A stretch of 64,000 nucleotides of DNA from Melioribacteraceae bacterium (GTDB taxonomy: Bacteria; Bacteroidota; Ignavibacteria; Ignavibacteriales; Melioribacteraceae), in NCBI GenBank assembly GCA_022181065.1, contig BQMY01000076.1, forward strand, positions 62,001 through 126,000. Reading direction: 5' to 3'. The translations under genes were made by a program, and so were the position numbers. Positions 1-8,727 of this stretch are shown here, one piece after another; positions within the stretch are counted from its first letter, which is position 1; each line of letters begins with the position of its first letter. The notes below the pieces were generated by a model. That model ran no database searches, was not told where the DNA came from, and worked only from the letters and a program-made list of their open reading frames with translations.

Positions 1-493
1 TCACCGCTCCATCAATTCCCGACATTGCCGCTGCCTGATAAGTTAAACTGCTTTTTACCCTCAACGCGTCAGAAGGGGCTGAGCGTCTGAATTCAACTTT
101 ACCTGCAAGTCCGCATTGATTTAATGAACCTGATTTACTTAATTCAACCGACTCCATATCCATCGGGTTTACCCTTGTTAAAGGGGAGTCCATCCTGTTC
201 GGACACGCGCTGTGATATCTTTCTCCATCAACTACTACATTGATATCATCACGTTTAAAGCCGTCGCTGTAAATATCCTGAGCGAAAAAGACACCTTTCC
301 TGATAAGGTTAAACCCGTTATTATTTAGTACAACACCGAGATTATCTTTATCCATCGGGTACATTCTGTCTGAAAGCGCAACTTTTTTGGATACTATTTC
401 AACGGCTTCAAGATGATATACTTTTATGCTGTCTTTCTCCTGAGCGAACATAAGCACTGAGAGAAAGAGAAAAAGAATAAATTTGAATTTCAA
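1..493 (-). CDS. TonB-dependent receptor, N-terminal part (runs off the window)
   Basis: About 164 codons are readable without a stop and the gene continues beyond position 1. The chosen start is a TTG at 493, because a perfect GGAGG lies five bases upstream (499-503) and the first 17 residues form a signal peptide ending LMFA before QEKD. Residues about 50-125 look like a TonB plug domain, with the stretch SACPNRMDSPLTRVNP at about 94-109 followed by a VELSKSG-type strand. A CPN-M-D-PL segment of this kind is what I remember from TonB receptors annotated as copper-related; this is memory, not a search. The neighbouring Cys-rich small protein supports a metal link. The barrel is outside the window, so the substrate is inferred only. 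Confidence 0.75.
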   Translation of the reverse strand, partial: MKFKFILFLFLSVLMFAQEKDSIKVYHLEAVEIVSKKVALSDRMYPMDKDNLGVVLNNNGFNLIRKGVFFAQDIYSDGFKRDDINVVVDGERYHSACPNRMDSPLTRVNPMDMESVELSKSGSLNQCGLAGKVEFRRSAPSDALRVKSSLTYQAAAMSGIDGAV

Positions 494-498
494 TTTTT

Positions 499-503
499 CC
501 TCC
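499..503 (-). promoter_or_regulatory. Shine-Dalgarno GGAGG deciding a TTG start
   Basis: On the minus strand GGAGG is followed by five A and then TTG. It selects the TTG at 493 over the in-frame ATG inside the signal peptide. Confidence 0.7.
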
Positions 504-537
504 GTTATAAAATTAGTTATAGTTTTTTGATAGTAAA

Positions 538-924
538 CTAAAACCTGGGAGGAGGTGAAGGGATTTCATCTGAGTAGGTTATGAGAGATGCATTTATATT
601 GGTATATTTAATACTATTAGATATGGAACAGTTTGGAATATCTACCGATTTACCTGATAAATGATAAGATACAAGAACCGGTTTTACATCCGGTTTTTCT
701 GAATTGTATTCACCATATTTCTGCTTCTTTACTGCTTCTTTCACCTGATTATTCAAATAGCAGCTGCCCATACAGAGATTTTCTTCGAGATCACGCTCTA
801 CACAATAATTTTTAATAATTTCATCCAAATTGTAGTAATATTCAACGAAAGGCACGACCCAAAGATTATTCGTCAGCAAGTAGATTATAAGTAAAAGGAG
901 AGATATTTTCTTGCGATAGCCCAA
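538..924 (-). CDS. Small Cys-motif membrane-anchored protein next to TonB receptor
   Basis: 128 residues from a TTG start; no better in-frame ATG is seen near it. Residues about 5-27 are a hydrophobic signal or anchor. A Cys cluster follows: C41, C51, and C55 in the order NYC-x9-CMGSC, then a variable region with one more Cys near 101 and a Pro-rich end (PSPPPRF). From memory, small Bacteroidetes proteins with an N-terminal hydrophobic segment and a C-x8/9-C-x3-C motif sit upstream of copper-type TonB receptors, and the same arrangement holds here: it ends 45 nt before the receptor start, same strand. A periplasmic metal-binding role is inferred. I know no established function. Confidence 0.6.
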   Translation of the reverse strand: MGYRKKISLLLLIIYLLTNNLWVVPFVEYYYNLDEIIKNYCVERDLEENLCMGSCYLNNQVKEAVKKQKYGEYNSEKPDVKPVLVSYHLSGKSVDIPNCSISNSIKYTNINASLITYSDEIPSPPPRF

Positions 925-1007
925 TTATACGACCATTTGTCCCAAATTTATACTACAATAATACTATTTGAGTACAATATAATCAAGACGACCAGTATCA
1001 TTAAAAT

Positions 1008-1036
1008 AAAAACCCGGATTAAATTACCCGGGTTTT
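1008..1036 (-). terminator. Rho-independent terminator after the MqnA/D-like gene
   Basis: Arms AAAACCCGG (1009-1017) and CCGGGTTTT (1028-1036) enclose a loop of about 10 nt. Reading on the minus strand the hairpin runs into a T-rich stretch (TTTTTATTTTAAT). It lies 12 nt past the stop of the gene at 1048. Confidence 0.75.
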
Positions 1037-1047
1037 ATAGAACAAAC

Positions 1048-1803
1048 TCACACAAAATTTACTTCAATTATATCTTTCAAGACTCCCTGATAAAAGGGCA
1101 TTCTGATCATCTCCTCGAAACCATTTATTTCATTTTCAGTAAGCTCAAAATATAACTGATTCAATTTAGATTTTATCATAGAAACAACTGATGCATCAAA
1201 TCCACTACTATCGAGGTATTTGCCAATGTTATCTTCTATTTTTTTATCGAGTGCGCTTAAACTTTTATTAAAGTCTTCTATCGCTTCTTTTGTTTTTGCC
1301 GCAACGAGATAGTTTACGTATGGAGCATCCAGCATATCGGCAACCTGATCAGAAAATGAAAGTCCCGATTTATACAAGTCATCTTCAAAGTTTTCTCCGC
1401 CGGCAATAATGTAGTTTTTATTTTCAAGATCAAGCTCGCCTGTATCGAGTGTTACAGTAATCTCTTTTTTCAGTTTTTCCTGAAAAATCAGCTTACTCAA
1501 GATTATATCATTGCTGGTCACATCACCCCGCATGAAAAAAGAATCGATAGCACCGCCACCATTAAAATATAAATAGCTGTTTGATAACTCTCCATCGAAA
1601 GAAATCGCTGCCTTTTTCGAAATGAAAAGCTCTTTATGCGTGAATAAATCGCATGAAGGTATAAGCGCAAGATCCAACTTTCCATCACTCAATTCTTTAG
1701 CGATCACCGCAGAAGACATTCCGCTTATTGCCGCCTGATATTTATCCGGAAGAGAAAAAGCAAAAATCGCGGCAAAAATATTTTGAGGTATTCCAAATTT
1801 CAT
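1048..1803 (-). CDS. MqnA/MqnD-like periplasmic-binding-fold protein
   Basis: 251 residues, ATG start. The N-terminal third has the pattern GKLDLALIPS followed by KELFISKKAAISFDGE, which resembles the MqnA/MqnD family (chorismate dehydratase and cyclic dehypoxanthinyl futalosine synthesis steps of the futalosine route to menaquinone) and related solute-binding folds. There is no signal peptide, which fits a cytoplasmic MqnA-like protein rather than a transporter subunit. No other menaquinone gene is in the window. Sequence similarity is partial, and a diverged paralogue of unknown substrate is possible. Own transcript end: terminators lie both before it (after rplS) and after it. Confidence 0.5.
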   Translation of the reverse strand: MKFGIPQNIFAAIFAFSLPDKYQAAISGMSSAVIAKELSDGKLDLALIPSCDLFTHKELFISKKAAISFDGELSNSYLYFNGGGAIDSFFMRGDVTSNDIILSKLIFQEKLKKEITVTLDTGELDLENKNYIIAGGENFEDDLYKSGLSFSDQVADMLDAPYVNYLVAAKTKEAIEDFNKSLSALDKKIEDNIGKYLDSSGFDASVVSMIKSKLNQLYFELTENEINGFEEMIRMPFYQGVLKDIIEVNFV

Positions 1804-1820
1804 ATTATATCCTGTTCAAA

Positions 1821-1850
1821 AAAAAAGCCGCTAAATTAGCGGCTTTTGTA
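1821..1850 (-). terminator. Rho-independent terminator after rplS
   Basis: AAAAGCCGCT (1823-1832) pairs with AGCGGCTTTT (1838-1847) across a 5-nt loop. On the minus strand it continues into a long T run. It ends the ffh-to-rplS cluster 14 nt after the rplS stop. Confidence 0.9.
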
Positions 1851-1863
1851 AATCCGTAAAATT

Positions 1864-2214
1864 TTATCTCTGGTTTTTATCTTTAATTCTCGCGGCTTTA
1901 CCAGATAGCTTCCTTAGATAATAAAGTTTAGCTCTTCTAACTTTACCTTCTCTCAACAATTCAATTTTAGCGATTTTTGGCGAATTAAAAGGAAATATTC
2001 TTTCAACACCAACACCACTTGTAACTTTACGCATAGTGAAAGTTCTGCCCATTCCACTAGCTTTAATAGCAATTACATCACCTTCGAAAGGCTGAATTCT
2101 CTCTTTATCACCTTCAATAACTCGTACGTGAACTCTTATCCTGTCACCCGCTTTAAAATTTGGCAACTCATCTTTTCTCACCTGATCAGCGACAAGCTCT
2201 GTTAATTTATTCAT
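1864..2214 (-). CDS. rplS: 50S ribosomal protein L19
   Basis: 116 residues, usual family length. It contains the L19 core: [16 protein letters not shown] near residue 20, [32 protein letters not shown], and the basic end [20 protein letters not shown]19 lies at the interface of the two ribosomal subunits. It follows trmD by 3 nt in the classical rpsP-rimM-trmD-rplS order and is the last gene before a strong terminator. Confidence 0.97.
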   Translation of the reverse strand: MNKLTELVADQVRKDELPNFKAGDRIRVHVRVIEGDKERIQPFEGDVIAIKASGMGRTFTMRKVTSGVGVERIFPFNSPKIAKIELLREGKVRRAKLYYLRKLSGKAARIKDKNQR

Positions 2215-2217
2215 AAC

Positions 2218-2898
2218 CTACTCCACACTATTAATGTTTTTCCACTTTTCTGTTAAAATTCTGGATTGTTCTTCTTTCCAATCCTTAATCTTTTTATCAT
2301 GCCCGGAAAGTAGAATTTCCGGTACTTTTTTACCTTTATATTCTGCAGGTCTGGTATAATATGGCGCTTCTATATATTCACCATCCATAAATGAATCCTG
2401 CAATGCTGACTCGCTGTCATTCAGAACCCCCGGTATCAACCTGACAATCGCGTCAACAACAACAAGTGCCGGAAGTTCTCCACCGCTAAGCACAAAATTC
2501 CCAAGGGAAACTTCGTCGGTAACAAACTGCTCCCTGACTCTGTCGTCAATTCCTTTATAATGACCGGCAATAATTATAATATTTTTGCCAAGTGAAAATC
2601 TGTTTGCTTCTGTCTGATCAAATATTTTACCCAAAGGAGCTGTAAAAATAATATGATCGTAATTTCTTTCACCTTGCAATTTTTCAATGCACTCAAAGAA
2701 CGGTTCCGGTTTAAGAAGCATTCCGGGTCCGCCGCCAAACGGCTTATCATCAATTTGTTTGTGCTTGTCGTAAGCGTAATCACGCAAATTATGCACGAAA
2801 ATTTCAACTTTTCCTTTATCCTGAGCCCTTTTAACAATACTAACATTAAGGGGGCTGTGAAGTAATTCGGGAACTGCCGAAATTATATCAATCCTCAT
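2218..2898 (-). CDS. trmD: tRNA (guanine-N1)-methyltransferase
   Basis: Methylates G37 of tRNAs that read CNN codons, preventing frameshifts. The protein of about 226 residues starts MRIDIISAVPELL; an in-frame longer reading from 2919 adds seven residues with no family match, and ATG codons at 2901 and 2898 are both possible. Visible family features are HNLRDYAYDKHKQIDDKPFGGG (substrate loop, about residues 38-60), IIAGHYKGIDDRV, and the SAM-binding trefoil-knot stretch VSLGNFVLSGGELPALVVVDA. Its start overlaps the rimM end by about 11 nt. Confidence 0.96.
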   Translation of the reverse strand: MRIDIISAVPELLHSPLNVSIVKRAQDKGKVEIFVHNLRDYAYDKHKQIDDKPFGGGPGMLLKPEPFFECIEKLQGERNYDHIIFTAPLGKIFDQTEANRFSLGKNIIIIAGHYKGIDDRVREQFVTDEVSLGNFVLSGGELPALVVVDAIVRLIPGVLNDSESALQDSFMDGEYIEAPYYTRPAEYKGKKVPEILLSGHDKKIKDWKEEQSRILTEKWKNINSVE

Positions 2899-3400
2899 CA
2901 TCGTAAATATTATCCTCACCCGGTTTAAGTATCATCTTTTTATTGAAAGCATCAAACCTGTCAATAAAATCTTTTACAACCGGAATAAGCAACTCATCGT
3001 CGTTACCATGAATAACCAGAACATCATTTGCCGGAGTAGATAAAACATCATCAATAACTCCGAGCAATTTATCATTCCTGAAAACTTCCGAACCAATTAA
3101 ATCATGTATAAAAAACTGGTCATCCGGAAGTTCAATCATTTCCGCAGAATGTATAAGCAACTTTCTACCATTCAGAAACTCGGCATCTTCAAAGGTGTCA
3201 AAGTTTCTGAATTTCAATAGAATTTTTGAACCGTTCAATTCAACATTTTCAATATAGAACGATTTTGTTACACCAAATACTTCTATAAAGACAGATTTTA
3301 ATTCTTTAAATCTGTCCGGGAAATCGGAATAAGAGAATATCGATAGCCAGCCGTCATCATCGACAGCTTTAATTTCACCGATCAATACAAGATCATTCAA
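2888..3400 (-). CDS. rimM: 16S rRNA processing protein RimM
   Basis: 170 residues from a TTG start. It has the RimM layout: an N-terminal barrel beginning LVLIGEIKAVD, then a PRC-barrel C-terminal half beginning near residue 95 (DDQFFIHDLIGSEVF, LLGVIDDVLSTPANDVLVI, ELLIPVVKDFI). RimM binds S19 and helps mature the 30S head. It sits between khpA (6 nt upstream) and trmD (overlapping), the standard order. The acidic tail EDNIYDDED is ordinary for the family. Confidence 0.93.
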   Translation of the reverse strand: MNDLVLIGEIKAVDDDGWLSIFSYSDFPDRFKELKSVFIEVFGVTKSFYIENVELNGSKILLKFRNFDTFEDAEFLNGRKLLIHSAEMIELPDDQFFIHDLIGSEVFRNDKLLGVIDDVLSTPANDVLVIHGNDDELLIPVVKDFIDRFDAFNKKMILKPGEDNIYDDED

Positions 3401-3405
3401 AAAAC

Positions 3406-3639
3406 TTAATCCAGAATTTTAAGAATCGCGCGTTTTCCTTCTTTCGCAGCGATAGCCGTAAGTAAAGTTCTCATAGCCTGCGCCGTTTTACCCTGTTTAC
3501 CGATAACCTTGCCGACATCTTCCGCGCCAACTTTCAGAGTCATCTCGATGGTCTTTTCGTTGGGCATAGTTTCTTCAATAGAAACCGATTCGGGATTGTC
3601 AACAAGATGCTTGGCAATGAATTCGATAAAATCTTTCAT
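3406..3639 (-). CDS. khpA: KH-domain RNA-binding protein KhpA
   Basis: 77 residues with a single KH domain. The RNA-binding loop reads VGKVIGKQGKTAQAMRTLL, giving the GxxG as GKQG near residue 47. KhpA proteins bind RNA broadly and partner with KhpB/Jag in some bacteria; no Jag is in the window. Its position between rpsP and rimM is the usual one. Confidence 0.93.
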   Translation of the reverse strand: MKDFIEFIAKHLVDNPESVSIEETMPNEKTIEMTLKVGAEDVGKVIGKQGKTAQAMRTLLTAIAAKEGKRAILKILD

Positions 3640-3722
3640 AACAGTACCTTTATAAGTTTAGAAACAGGGTACTTATTTAACAAAGCGACTCAACAATCCG
3701 GATAAAGTGAGGAATTACAGAA

Positions 3723-4208
3723 TTATTCTTTATCCTCAGTAGGTTCACTCTCAGAAGCAGTACCCTTTACTTCCGGTTCTTCTTTTTCACCTTTGGGTTC
3801 TTCAACTTTTGCTTCTTCTTTAACTTCTACTACTTCTTCTTTAACTTCTTCTTTTTTCTCTTGTTTTTTTACCGCAGGTTTTGCTATACCTTGTTTATTC
3901 AACCAGGCTTCTACCTGTGCTTCGATTTCGTCTTCGCCAACACCTTTCTTGAGCAGGTTTTTTCTTAAATTAACACCGCTTTTAGAAAGAAGGTTATTAA
4001 CAGTAATTGTAGGCTGTGCACCAACTCCTAACCAGTATAAAGCTCTTTCTGCGTCTATTTCTATCGTTGCAGGTTCAGTTTTTGGGTTATATAATCCAAT
4101 CGATTCGATAATTTTACCGTCTCTTGGTGAACGTGCATCGGCTGCAACAACTTTATATACAGGTTGTCTCTTCTTACCCATCCTTCTTAATCTTAACTTA
4201 ACAGCCAA
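3723..4208 (-). CDS. rpsP: 30S ribosomal protein S16 with long charged tail
   Basis: 161 residues, about twice the 80-90 of a typical S16. Residues 1-85 are canonical ([48 protein letters not shown]). Residues about 110-161 are almost only K, E, V and P and end in an acidic stretch (SEPTEDKE). The start is TTG at 4208, supported by GGAGGAG eight bases upstream and by the family start AVKLRL. It lies 38 nt after ffh. A gap of 83 nt follows before khpA. Confidence 0.95.
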   Translation of the reverse strand: MAVKLRLRRMGKKRQPVYKVVAADARSPRDGKIIESIGLYNPKTEPATIEIDAERALYWLGVGAQPTITVNNLLSKSGVNLRKNLLKKGVGEDEIEAQVEAWLNKQGIAKPAVKKQEKKEEVKEEVVEVKEEAKVEEPKGEKEEPEVKGTASESEPTEDKE

Positions 4209-4246
4209 ATTAGTGTCTCCTCCAAATTATTATTTTGCTTACTAAA

Positions 4247-5584
4247 TCAGTTATATCTGAATTTTTTTAAATTTTTTCCTAACATACGTTTACCACCTTT
4301 TTTATTAAACATCTTCATCATCTTCTGCATTTCCTTGAACTGTTTAATAAGGCGATTAACATCCTGAATTGAATTTCCGCTACCACGAGCAATTCTTTTT
4401 CTTCTGTTACCATTCAATAATGGAGGATTTTTTCTCTCCTCTTTTGTCATTGACTGAATGATAGCTTCAACTTTCACCATTTCCTTTTCGTCAATATCAG
4501 CATCTTTAATAGCTGAACCAACTCCCGGAAGCATTCCCATAATCGATTTTAACGATCCCATTTTTTTGATCATCTTGATCTGTTTAAGGAAATCCTCAAA
4601 ATCGAATTTGTTCGATAAAAGTTTTTTTCCAAGGTCTTCCGCTTCGGTCTGGTCTATCTGCTCCTGTGCTCTTTCCACGAGTGAAACAACATCACCACGC
4701 CCCAATATTCTTGAAGCGAGACGATCAGGATGAAATACTTCAAGTGTTTCAACTTTTTCACCCAAACTCACAAATTTCACAGGTTTATCAACAACTGCTT
4801 TAATAGATAAAGCACAACCGCCGCGGGTATCACCATCAAGTTTTGTAAGAACAATTCCATCAAAAGAAACACGATCATGGAACGCTTTTGCCGAGTTAAC
4901 AGCATCCTGACCCGTCATGGAATCAACCACAAACAATGTTTCTGTCGGTTTTACAGCCGACTTAATAGCTGATACTTCATCCATGAGGTTTTCATCTACA
5001 TGTAAACGTCCGGCAGTATCAACAATAACGGTATTTAAACCGTTCTCTTTAGCGAAAATAACCGATTCCTTCGCGATTTTAACAGCGTCTGTACTGTCAT
5101 CAATCGAAAAAACCGGTACATCTATTTGTTGTCCTAACAACTTCAACTGTTCTCTCGCCGCCGGGCGATAAACGTCTGCTGCTGCCAGAACCACACTTCT
5201 ATTCTTTTTTGTAAGATAGCGCGCTAATTTTGCACTAAAAGTTGTTTTACCGGAACCCTGTAAACCAACTAACAAAATCACTGTTACGCCGGTTGGGTTT
5301 ACCGAAATTTCAAAACTGGTACCACCCATTAACCTTGTCAGTTCATCATTAAATATTTTAGTGATCAACTGACCCGGTGTAACCGAGTTAACAACTTCAC
5401 TACCTAAAGCTCGTTCCTTAACGTCATCAATGAACTTTTTTGCAACTTTATAGTTCACATCAGCATCGAGCAGAACTCTTCTGATCTCTCTCAGGGAATC
5501 GGAAATATTTTCTTCACTGATTTTCCCCTGACCTGTAACTTTATTTAAGGCTTTTTCAAGCTTTTGCGTTAAGTCTTCGAGCAT
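4247..5584 (-). CDS. ffh: Signal recognition particle protein Ffh
   Basis: 445 residues, normal length. The N domain covers about 1-90; the GTPase has the P-loop GLQGSGKTT at 107-115, DTAGR at 189-193 and TKLDGDTRGG near 247; the Met-rich M domain (KQIKMIKKMGSLKSIMGMLPG onward) binds 4.5S RNA and signal peptides. It targets nascent inner-membrane proteins to FtsY. No 4.5S RNA gene was recognised here. It directly follows atpG (53 nt), so the SRP/ribosome cluster may be read partly from the ATP synthase operon. Confidence 0.97.
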   Translation of the reverse strand: MLEDLTQKLEKALNKVTGQGKISEENISDSLREIRRVLLDADVNYKVAKKFIDDVKERALGSEVVNSVTPGQLITKIFNDELTRLMGGTSFEISVNPTGVTVILLVGLQGSGKTTFSAKLARYLTKKNRSVVLAAADVYRPAAREQLKLLGQQIDVPVFSIDDSTDAVKIAKESVIFAKENGLNTVIVDTAGRLHVDENLMDEVSAIKSAVKPTETLFVVDSMTGQDAVNSAKAFHDRVSFDGIVLTKLDGDTRGGCALSIKAVVDKPVKFVSLGEKVETLEVFHPDRLASRILGRGDVVSLVERAQEQIDQTEAEDLGKKLLSNKFDFEDFLKQIKMIKKMGSLKSIMGMLPGVGSAIKDADIDEKEMVKVEAIIQSMTKEERKNPPLLNGNRRKRIARGSGNSIQDVNRLIKQFKEMQKMMKMFNKKGGKRMLGKNLKKFRYN

Positions 5585-5637
5585 AAATCTGAATTAAGAT
5601 AATAAAAATAATTTTCTAATCAAATACTATATCATGA

Positions 5638-6516
5638 TCACGCTTTAAGGGCGTTTGCACCTGATACAATCTCAATAATTTCACTTGTGATCGAAGCCTG
5701 ACGCTCTTTATTATAAGTCATCTGAAGCTGTTTGATCATCTCTTTCGCGTTTTCAGTCGCCATATCCATCGCGGTCATTCTCGCGCCAAGCTCAGCGGCA
5801 TACGATTCCAACAATGCCTGCCACAATTGAGCGTTTAATTGTTTTGGCAACAGATAATTAATAATCTCTGTTTTGTTCGGTTCGTAAATATATTCCGCGG
5901 TTGTATCATCTTCTTCTGTTTTATCAAACGGTTCAATAGGAAGTAGCTGCTCAACAGTTAAATCCTGCTGAATAACAGATTTGAATTTGTTATATACAAT
6001 TACAACTCTGTCATATGTTCCGTTTATATAAAACTCTTTCATTTTGTTCATCAAACCCGCCGCAAACTCAAATTTGAGATGAGCAAATATATGCGGATAT
6101 GATTCAGCGATATTGTACGGTAATCTTTTGAAGTAATCATCACCTTTTTTACCGATTGTAAAAAGATCAAGATTACCCGTTTCTACAAACTTTGCGTAAT
6201 CTTCTTTTAACAATGTCTCAACTTGTCTGATCACGTTCATGTTAAACGCGCCGCAAAGACCTCTATCGGATGTAACTAGCAAAATGGCAACCTTCTCTGC
6301 AGGTCTGATTTCGAACAGAGGGTTGTTGATATCTTTCTCAACTGAAAGTAAATGAGCAAGAACCTGAGATATTTTCCTTGAATACGGACGAGCATTGATA
6401 ATATTTTCCTGTGCTCTTCTCAGTCTCGCCGCGGCTACCATTTTCATTGCCTTGGTGATCTGCTGGGTGTTTTTTACACCCGTAATCCTGCTTTTTATAT
6501 CTCTTAAAGTTGCCAT
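5638..6516 (-). CDS. atpG: ATP synthase gamma subunit
   Basis: 292 residues. The N-terminal coiled-coil helix starts MATLRDIKSRITGVKNTQQITKAMKMVAAARLR-type sequence, and the C-terminal helix ends MTYNKERQASITSEIIEIVSGANAL, both hallmarks of the central stalk. SDRGLCGAFN near residue 80 is conserved. Gamma rotates inside the alpha3beta3 head. A terminator-like hairpin lies between atpA and this gene, and ffh follows directly where atpD and atpC would stand in a classical operon. Confidence 0.96.
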   Translation of the reverse strand: MATLRDIKSRITGVKNTQQITKAMKMVAAARLRRAQENIINARPYSRKISQVLAHLLSVEKDINNPLFEIRPAEKVAILLVTSDRGLCGAFNMNVIRQVETLLKEDYAKFVETGNLDLFTIGKKGDDYFKRLPYNIAESYPHIFAHLKFEFAAGLMNKMKEFYINGTYDRVVIVYNKFKSVIQQDLTVEQLLPIEPFDKTEEDDTTAEYIYEPNKTEIINYLLPKQLNAQLWQALLESYAAELGARMTAMDMATENAKEMIKQLQMTYNKERQASITSEIIEIVSGANALKA

Positions 6517-6540
6517 AATTCTTATATTTTATAGACACAA

Positions 6541-6576
6541 AAAACCAATACCGAATATTTCACGGTACTGGTTTAA
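6541..6576 (-). terminator. Terminator-like hairpin between atpA and atpG
   Basis: Arms at 6542-6553 and 6563-6574 pair over 12 bases; the single A/C mismatch on the plus strand becomes a G-U pair in minus-strand RNA, so the RNA stem is complete. A run of T follows on the minus strand. Within an operon this may act as a partial terminator or a processing site. Confidence 0.6.
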
Positions 6577-6596
6577 AAATTTTTAATTTTTATTAG

Positions 6597-8147
6597 CTAT
6601 TCGCTTACTTTGAACTTGGTTTTAAACTCTGCAACCGTCTCTTTAATACCGGCAACCAGTTCATCAGTCAATTTTTTCTCTGTTCTTACAATATCAAAAA
6701 GTTCAGGTTTTTTCAGTTCAACGTAATCAATATACTCTTTTTCAAATCTTTTTACATCAGAAACAGGAATACCTTCAAGGAAACCCTGTGTGCCGATATA
6801 CACACTGAGTACCTGCTTTTCAACCGGTATAGGTGTGTACTGACCCTGTTTCAATAACTCAACAAGTCTTTCACCTTTGGCAAGAGTTCTCTGTGTTGCC
6901 TTATCAAGGTCGGAACCAAATTTCGCGAATGCTTCCAATTCCCTGTACTGCGCAAGATCAAGTTTCAACGACCCGGCAACTTTCTTCATAGCTTTAATCT
7001 GCGCGTTACCTCCCACACGGGATACAGATATACCAACAGAAATGGCCGGACGAACACCCGCGTTAAACAGATTCGGCAAGAGATAAATCTGACCGTCAGT
7101 AATTGAGATAACGTTAGTTGGAATATAAGCGGAAACGTCACCCTGCTGAGTTTCAATAATCGGAAGCGCTGTAAGAGAACCGCCGCCAAGCTCATCATTA
7201 AGTTTTGAAGAACGCTCAAGCAAACGCGAATGAACGTAAAAAACGTCACCGGGATACGCTTCACGCCCGGGAGGTCTTTTCAACAATAGTGACAGCTCAC
7301 GATAAGCGACCGCTTGTTTTGAAAGATCATCATAAATTATCAACGCATGCCTGCCTGTATCACGGAAATGCTCACCAAGTGTCGCGCCTGCGTAAGGAGC
7401 GATATACTGCAATGGAGCAGGAGTTGATGCCGGAGCTGATACAATAGTTGTATATGGCATCGCGCCATTTTCTTCAAGTTTGGCAACCACCTGTGCAATG
7501 GTTGAACTCTTCTGTCCAACTGCTACATAAACACAATAAACAGGATCAACACCGTTAGCTTTCGCTTCTTCTGTATGGGTATATTTCTGGTTTATAATGG
7601 TATCAAGAGCAATAGCGGTTTTACCTGTCTGACGGTCACCAATGATCAACTCACGCTGTCCACGACCAATAGGAATCATAGCGTCGATAGCTGTAATACC
7701 AGTCTGAAGAGGCTCTGTCACAGGCTGTCTTGCTGTTACACCAAGCGCCTTGCGTTCAATCGGCATATATTTATCAAACTCAACAGCACCTTTACCGTCA
7801 TAAGCTACGCCAAGCGGATTCACCACTCTGCCTAGCAGGCCATCACCCACAGGAAAAGAAGCAACACGTTTTGTTCTGCGAACTGTGTCGCCTTCCTTTA
7901 TCAGGCTGGTCTCACCGAAAAGCACACAACCAACGCTATCTTCTTCAAGGTTAAGCACCATACCCATAACGTCATTCGGGAATTCAAGAAGCTCACTCGC
8001 CATAACCTTGCTTAACCCATAAACACGGGCAATACCGTCACCAACCTGCAGTACTGTACCAACATCGTATATTTCGGCTTCGTTATCAAAACCGGCCAAT
8101 TGTTTTCTTAAAATTGCAGAGACTTCATCTGGTCTTACTTCTGCCAT
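6597..8147 (-). CDS. atpA: ATP synthase alpha subunit
   Basis: 516 residues. It has the P-loop [15 protein letters not shown] near residue 169, the non-catalytic-site signature region ([33 protein letters not shown]) and the [11 protein letters not shown] barrel start. The alpha subunit carries the non-catalytic nucleotide sites of F1. It follows atpH by 35 nt. The matching catalytic beta subunit gene is not in this window. Confidence 0.97.
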   Translation of the reverse strand: MAEVRPDEVSAILRKQLAGFDNEAEIYDVGTVLQVGDGIARVYGLSKVMASELLEFPNDVMGMVLNLEEDSVGCVLFGETSLIKEGDTVRRTKRVASFPVGDGLLGRVVNPLGVAYDGKGAVEFDKYMPIERKALGVTARQPVTEPLQTGITAIDAMIPIGRGQRELIIGDRQTGKTAIALDTIINQKYTHTEEAKANGVDPVYCVYVAVGQKSSTIAQVVAKLEENGAMPYTTIVSAPASTPAPLQYIAPYAGATLGEHFRDTGRHALIIYDDLSKQAVAYRELSLLLKRPPGREAYPGDVFYVHSRLLERSSKLNDELGGGSLTALPIIETQQGDVSAYIPTNVISITDGQIYLLPNLFNAGVRPAISVGISVSRVGGNAQIKAMKKVAGSLKLDLAQYRELEAFAKFGSDLDKATQRTLAKGERLVELLKQGQYTPIPVEKQVLSVYIGTQGFLEGIPVSDVKRFEKEYIDYVELKKPELFDIVRTEKKLTDELVAGIKETVAEFKTKFKVSE

Positions 8148-8182
8148 TTCTATACCTTAAATTTTTATAATTTCCGTAACTA

Positions 8183-8725
8183 CTAATTTTCGTGAAGAAG
8201 TTTTTTCTTCAACAAACGCAACTGATTAACAACAGATGCATCAATTAACGTGTCACCATACTGAGCTACAAATCCTCCGATTAGTGAATCTTCGGTTTTG
8301 AAACTCATTTCAACTTCTTTTTTGGTGATATTCTTAAAACTCTCATTAAGCTTATCACTTTGCGATTTATCAAGCTCAACAGCGCTTTTAACACTTATTC
8401 TTACAATACCCATTTTCTGGTCTCTCATATCCAGAAATCTCGTCAGAATATAGTGCAAATCCGCAATTCGTTTTTTAGCTAAAAGAAAATTCAAAAACTC
8501 CAAAGTTGAAGTATGAATTTTACCGCTAAAAATCGCTTTAATGATATCCTTTTTTTTGGATTCATTAACTATAGGACTTGCAAGCGTAACTCTCAGATCA
8601 CGAGAACCCGAATATGTATTGTTAACAAACTCAACATCCCTGGCGATAACATTATAGTTACCACCCTCTTCTGCGAGTTGTGTTAAAGCTTTTGCGTACC
8701 TTGTGGAAACGTTATAGCTGCTCAT
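8183..8725 (-). CDS. atpH: ATP synthase delta subunit
   Basis: 180 residues. It starts SSYNVSTRYAKALTQLAEE, the usual delta/OSCP opening, and the C-terminal part holds MGIVRISVKSAVELDKSQSDKL and LIGGFVAQYGDTLIDASVVNQLRLLKKKL. Delta joins the peripheral stalk to the top of F1. It is 2 nt from atpF, as expected for co-translation. Confidence 0.95.
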   Translation of the reverse strand: MSSYNVSTRYAKALTQLAEEGGNYNVIARDVEFVNNTYSGSRDLRVTLASPIVNESKKKDIIKAIFSGKIHTSTLEFLNFLLAKKRIADLHYILTRFLDMRDQKMGIVRISVKSAVELDKSQSDKLNESFKNITKKEVEMSFKTEDSLIGGFVAQYGDTLIDASVVNQLRLLKKKLLHEN

Positions 8726-8727
8726 AA

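Noticed and set aside
3643-3673. Riboswitch or leader between rpsP and khpA
   Set aside because: Only AGTACC/GGTACT with a 19-nt loop; too weak.
3793-4245. 150-codon plus-strand frame opposite rpsP
   Set aside because: Ser/Thr-rich mirror of the K/E tail and the known S16 gene.
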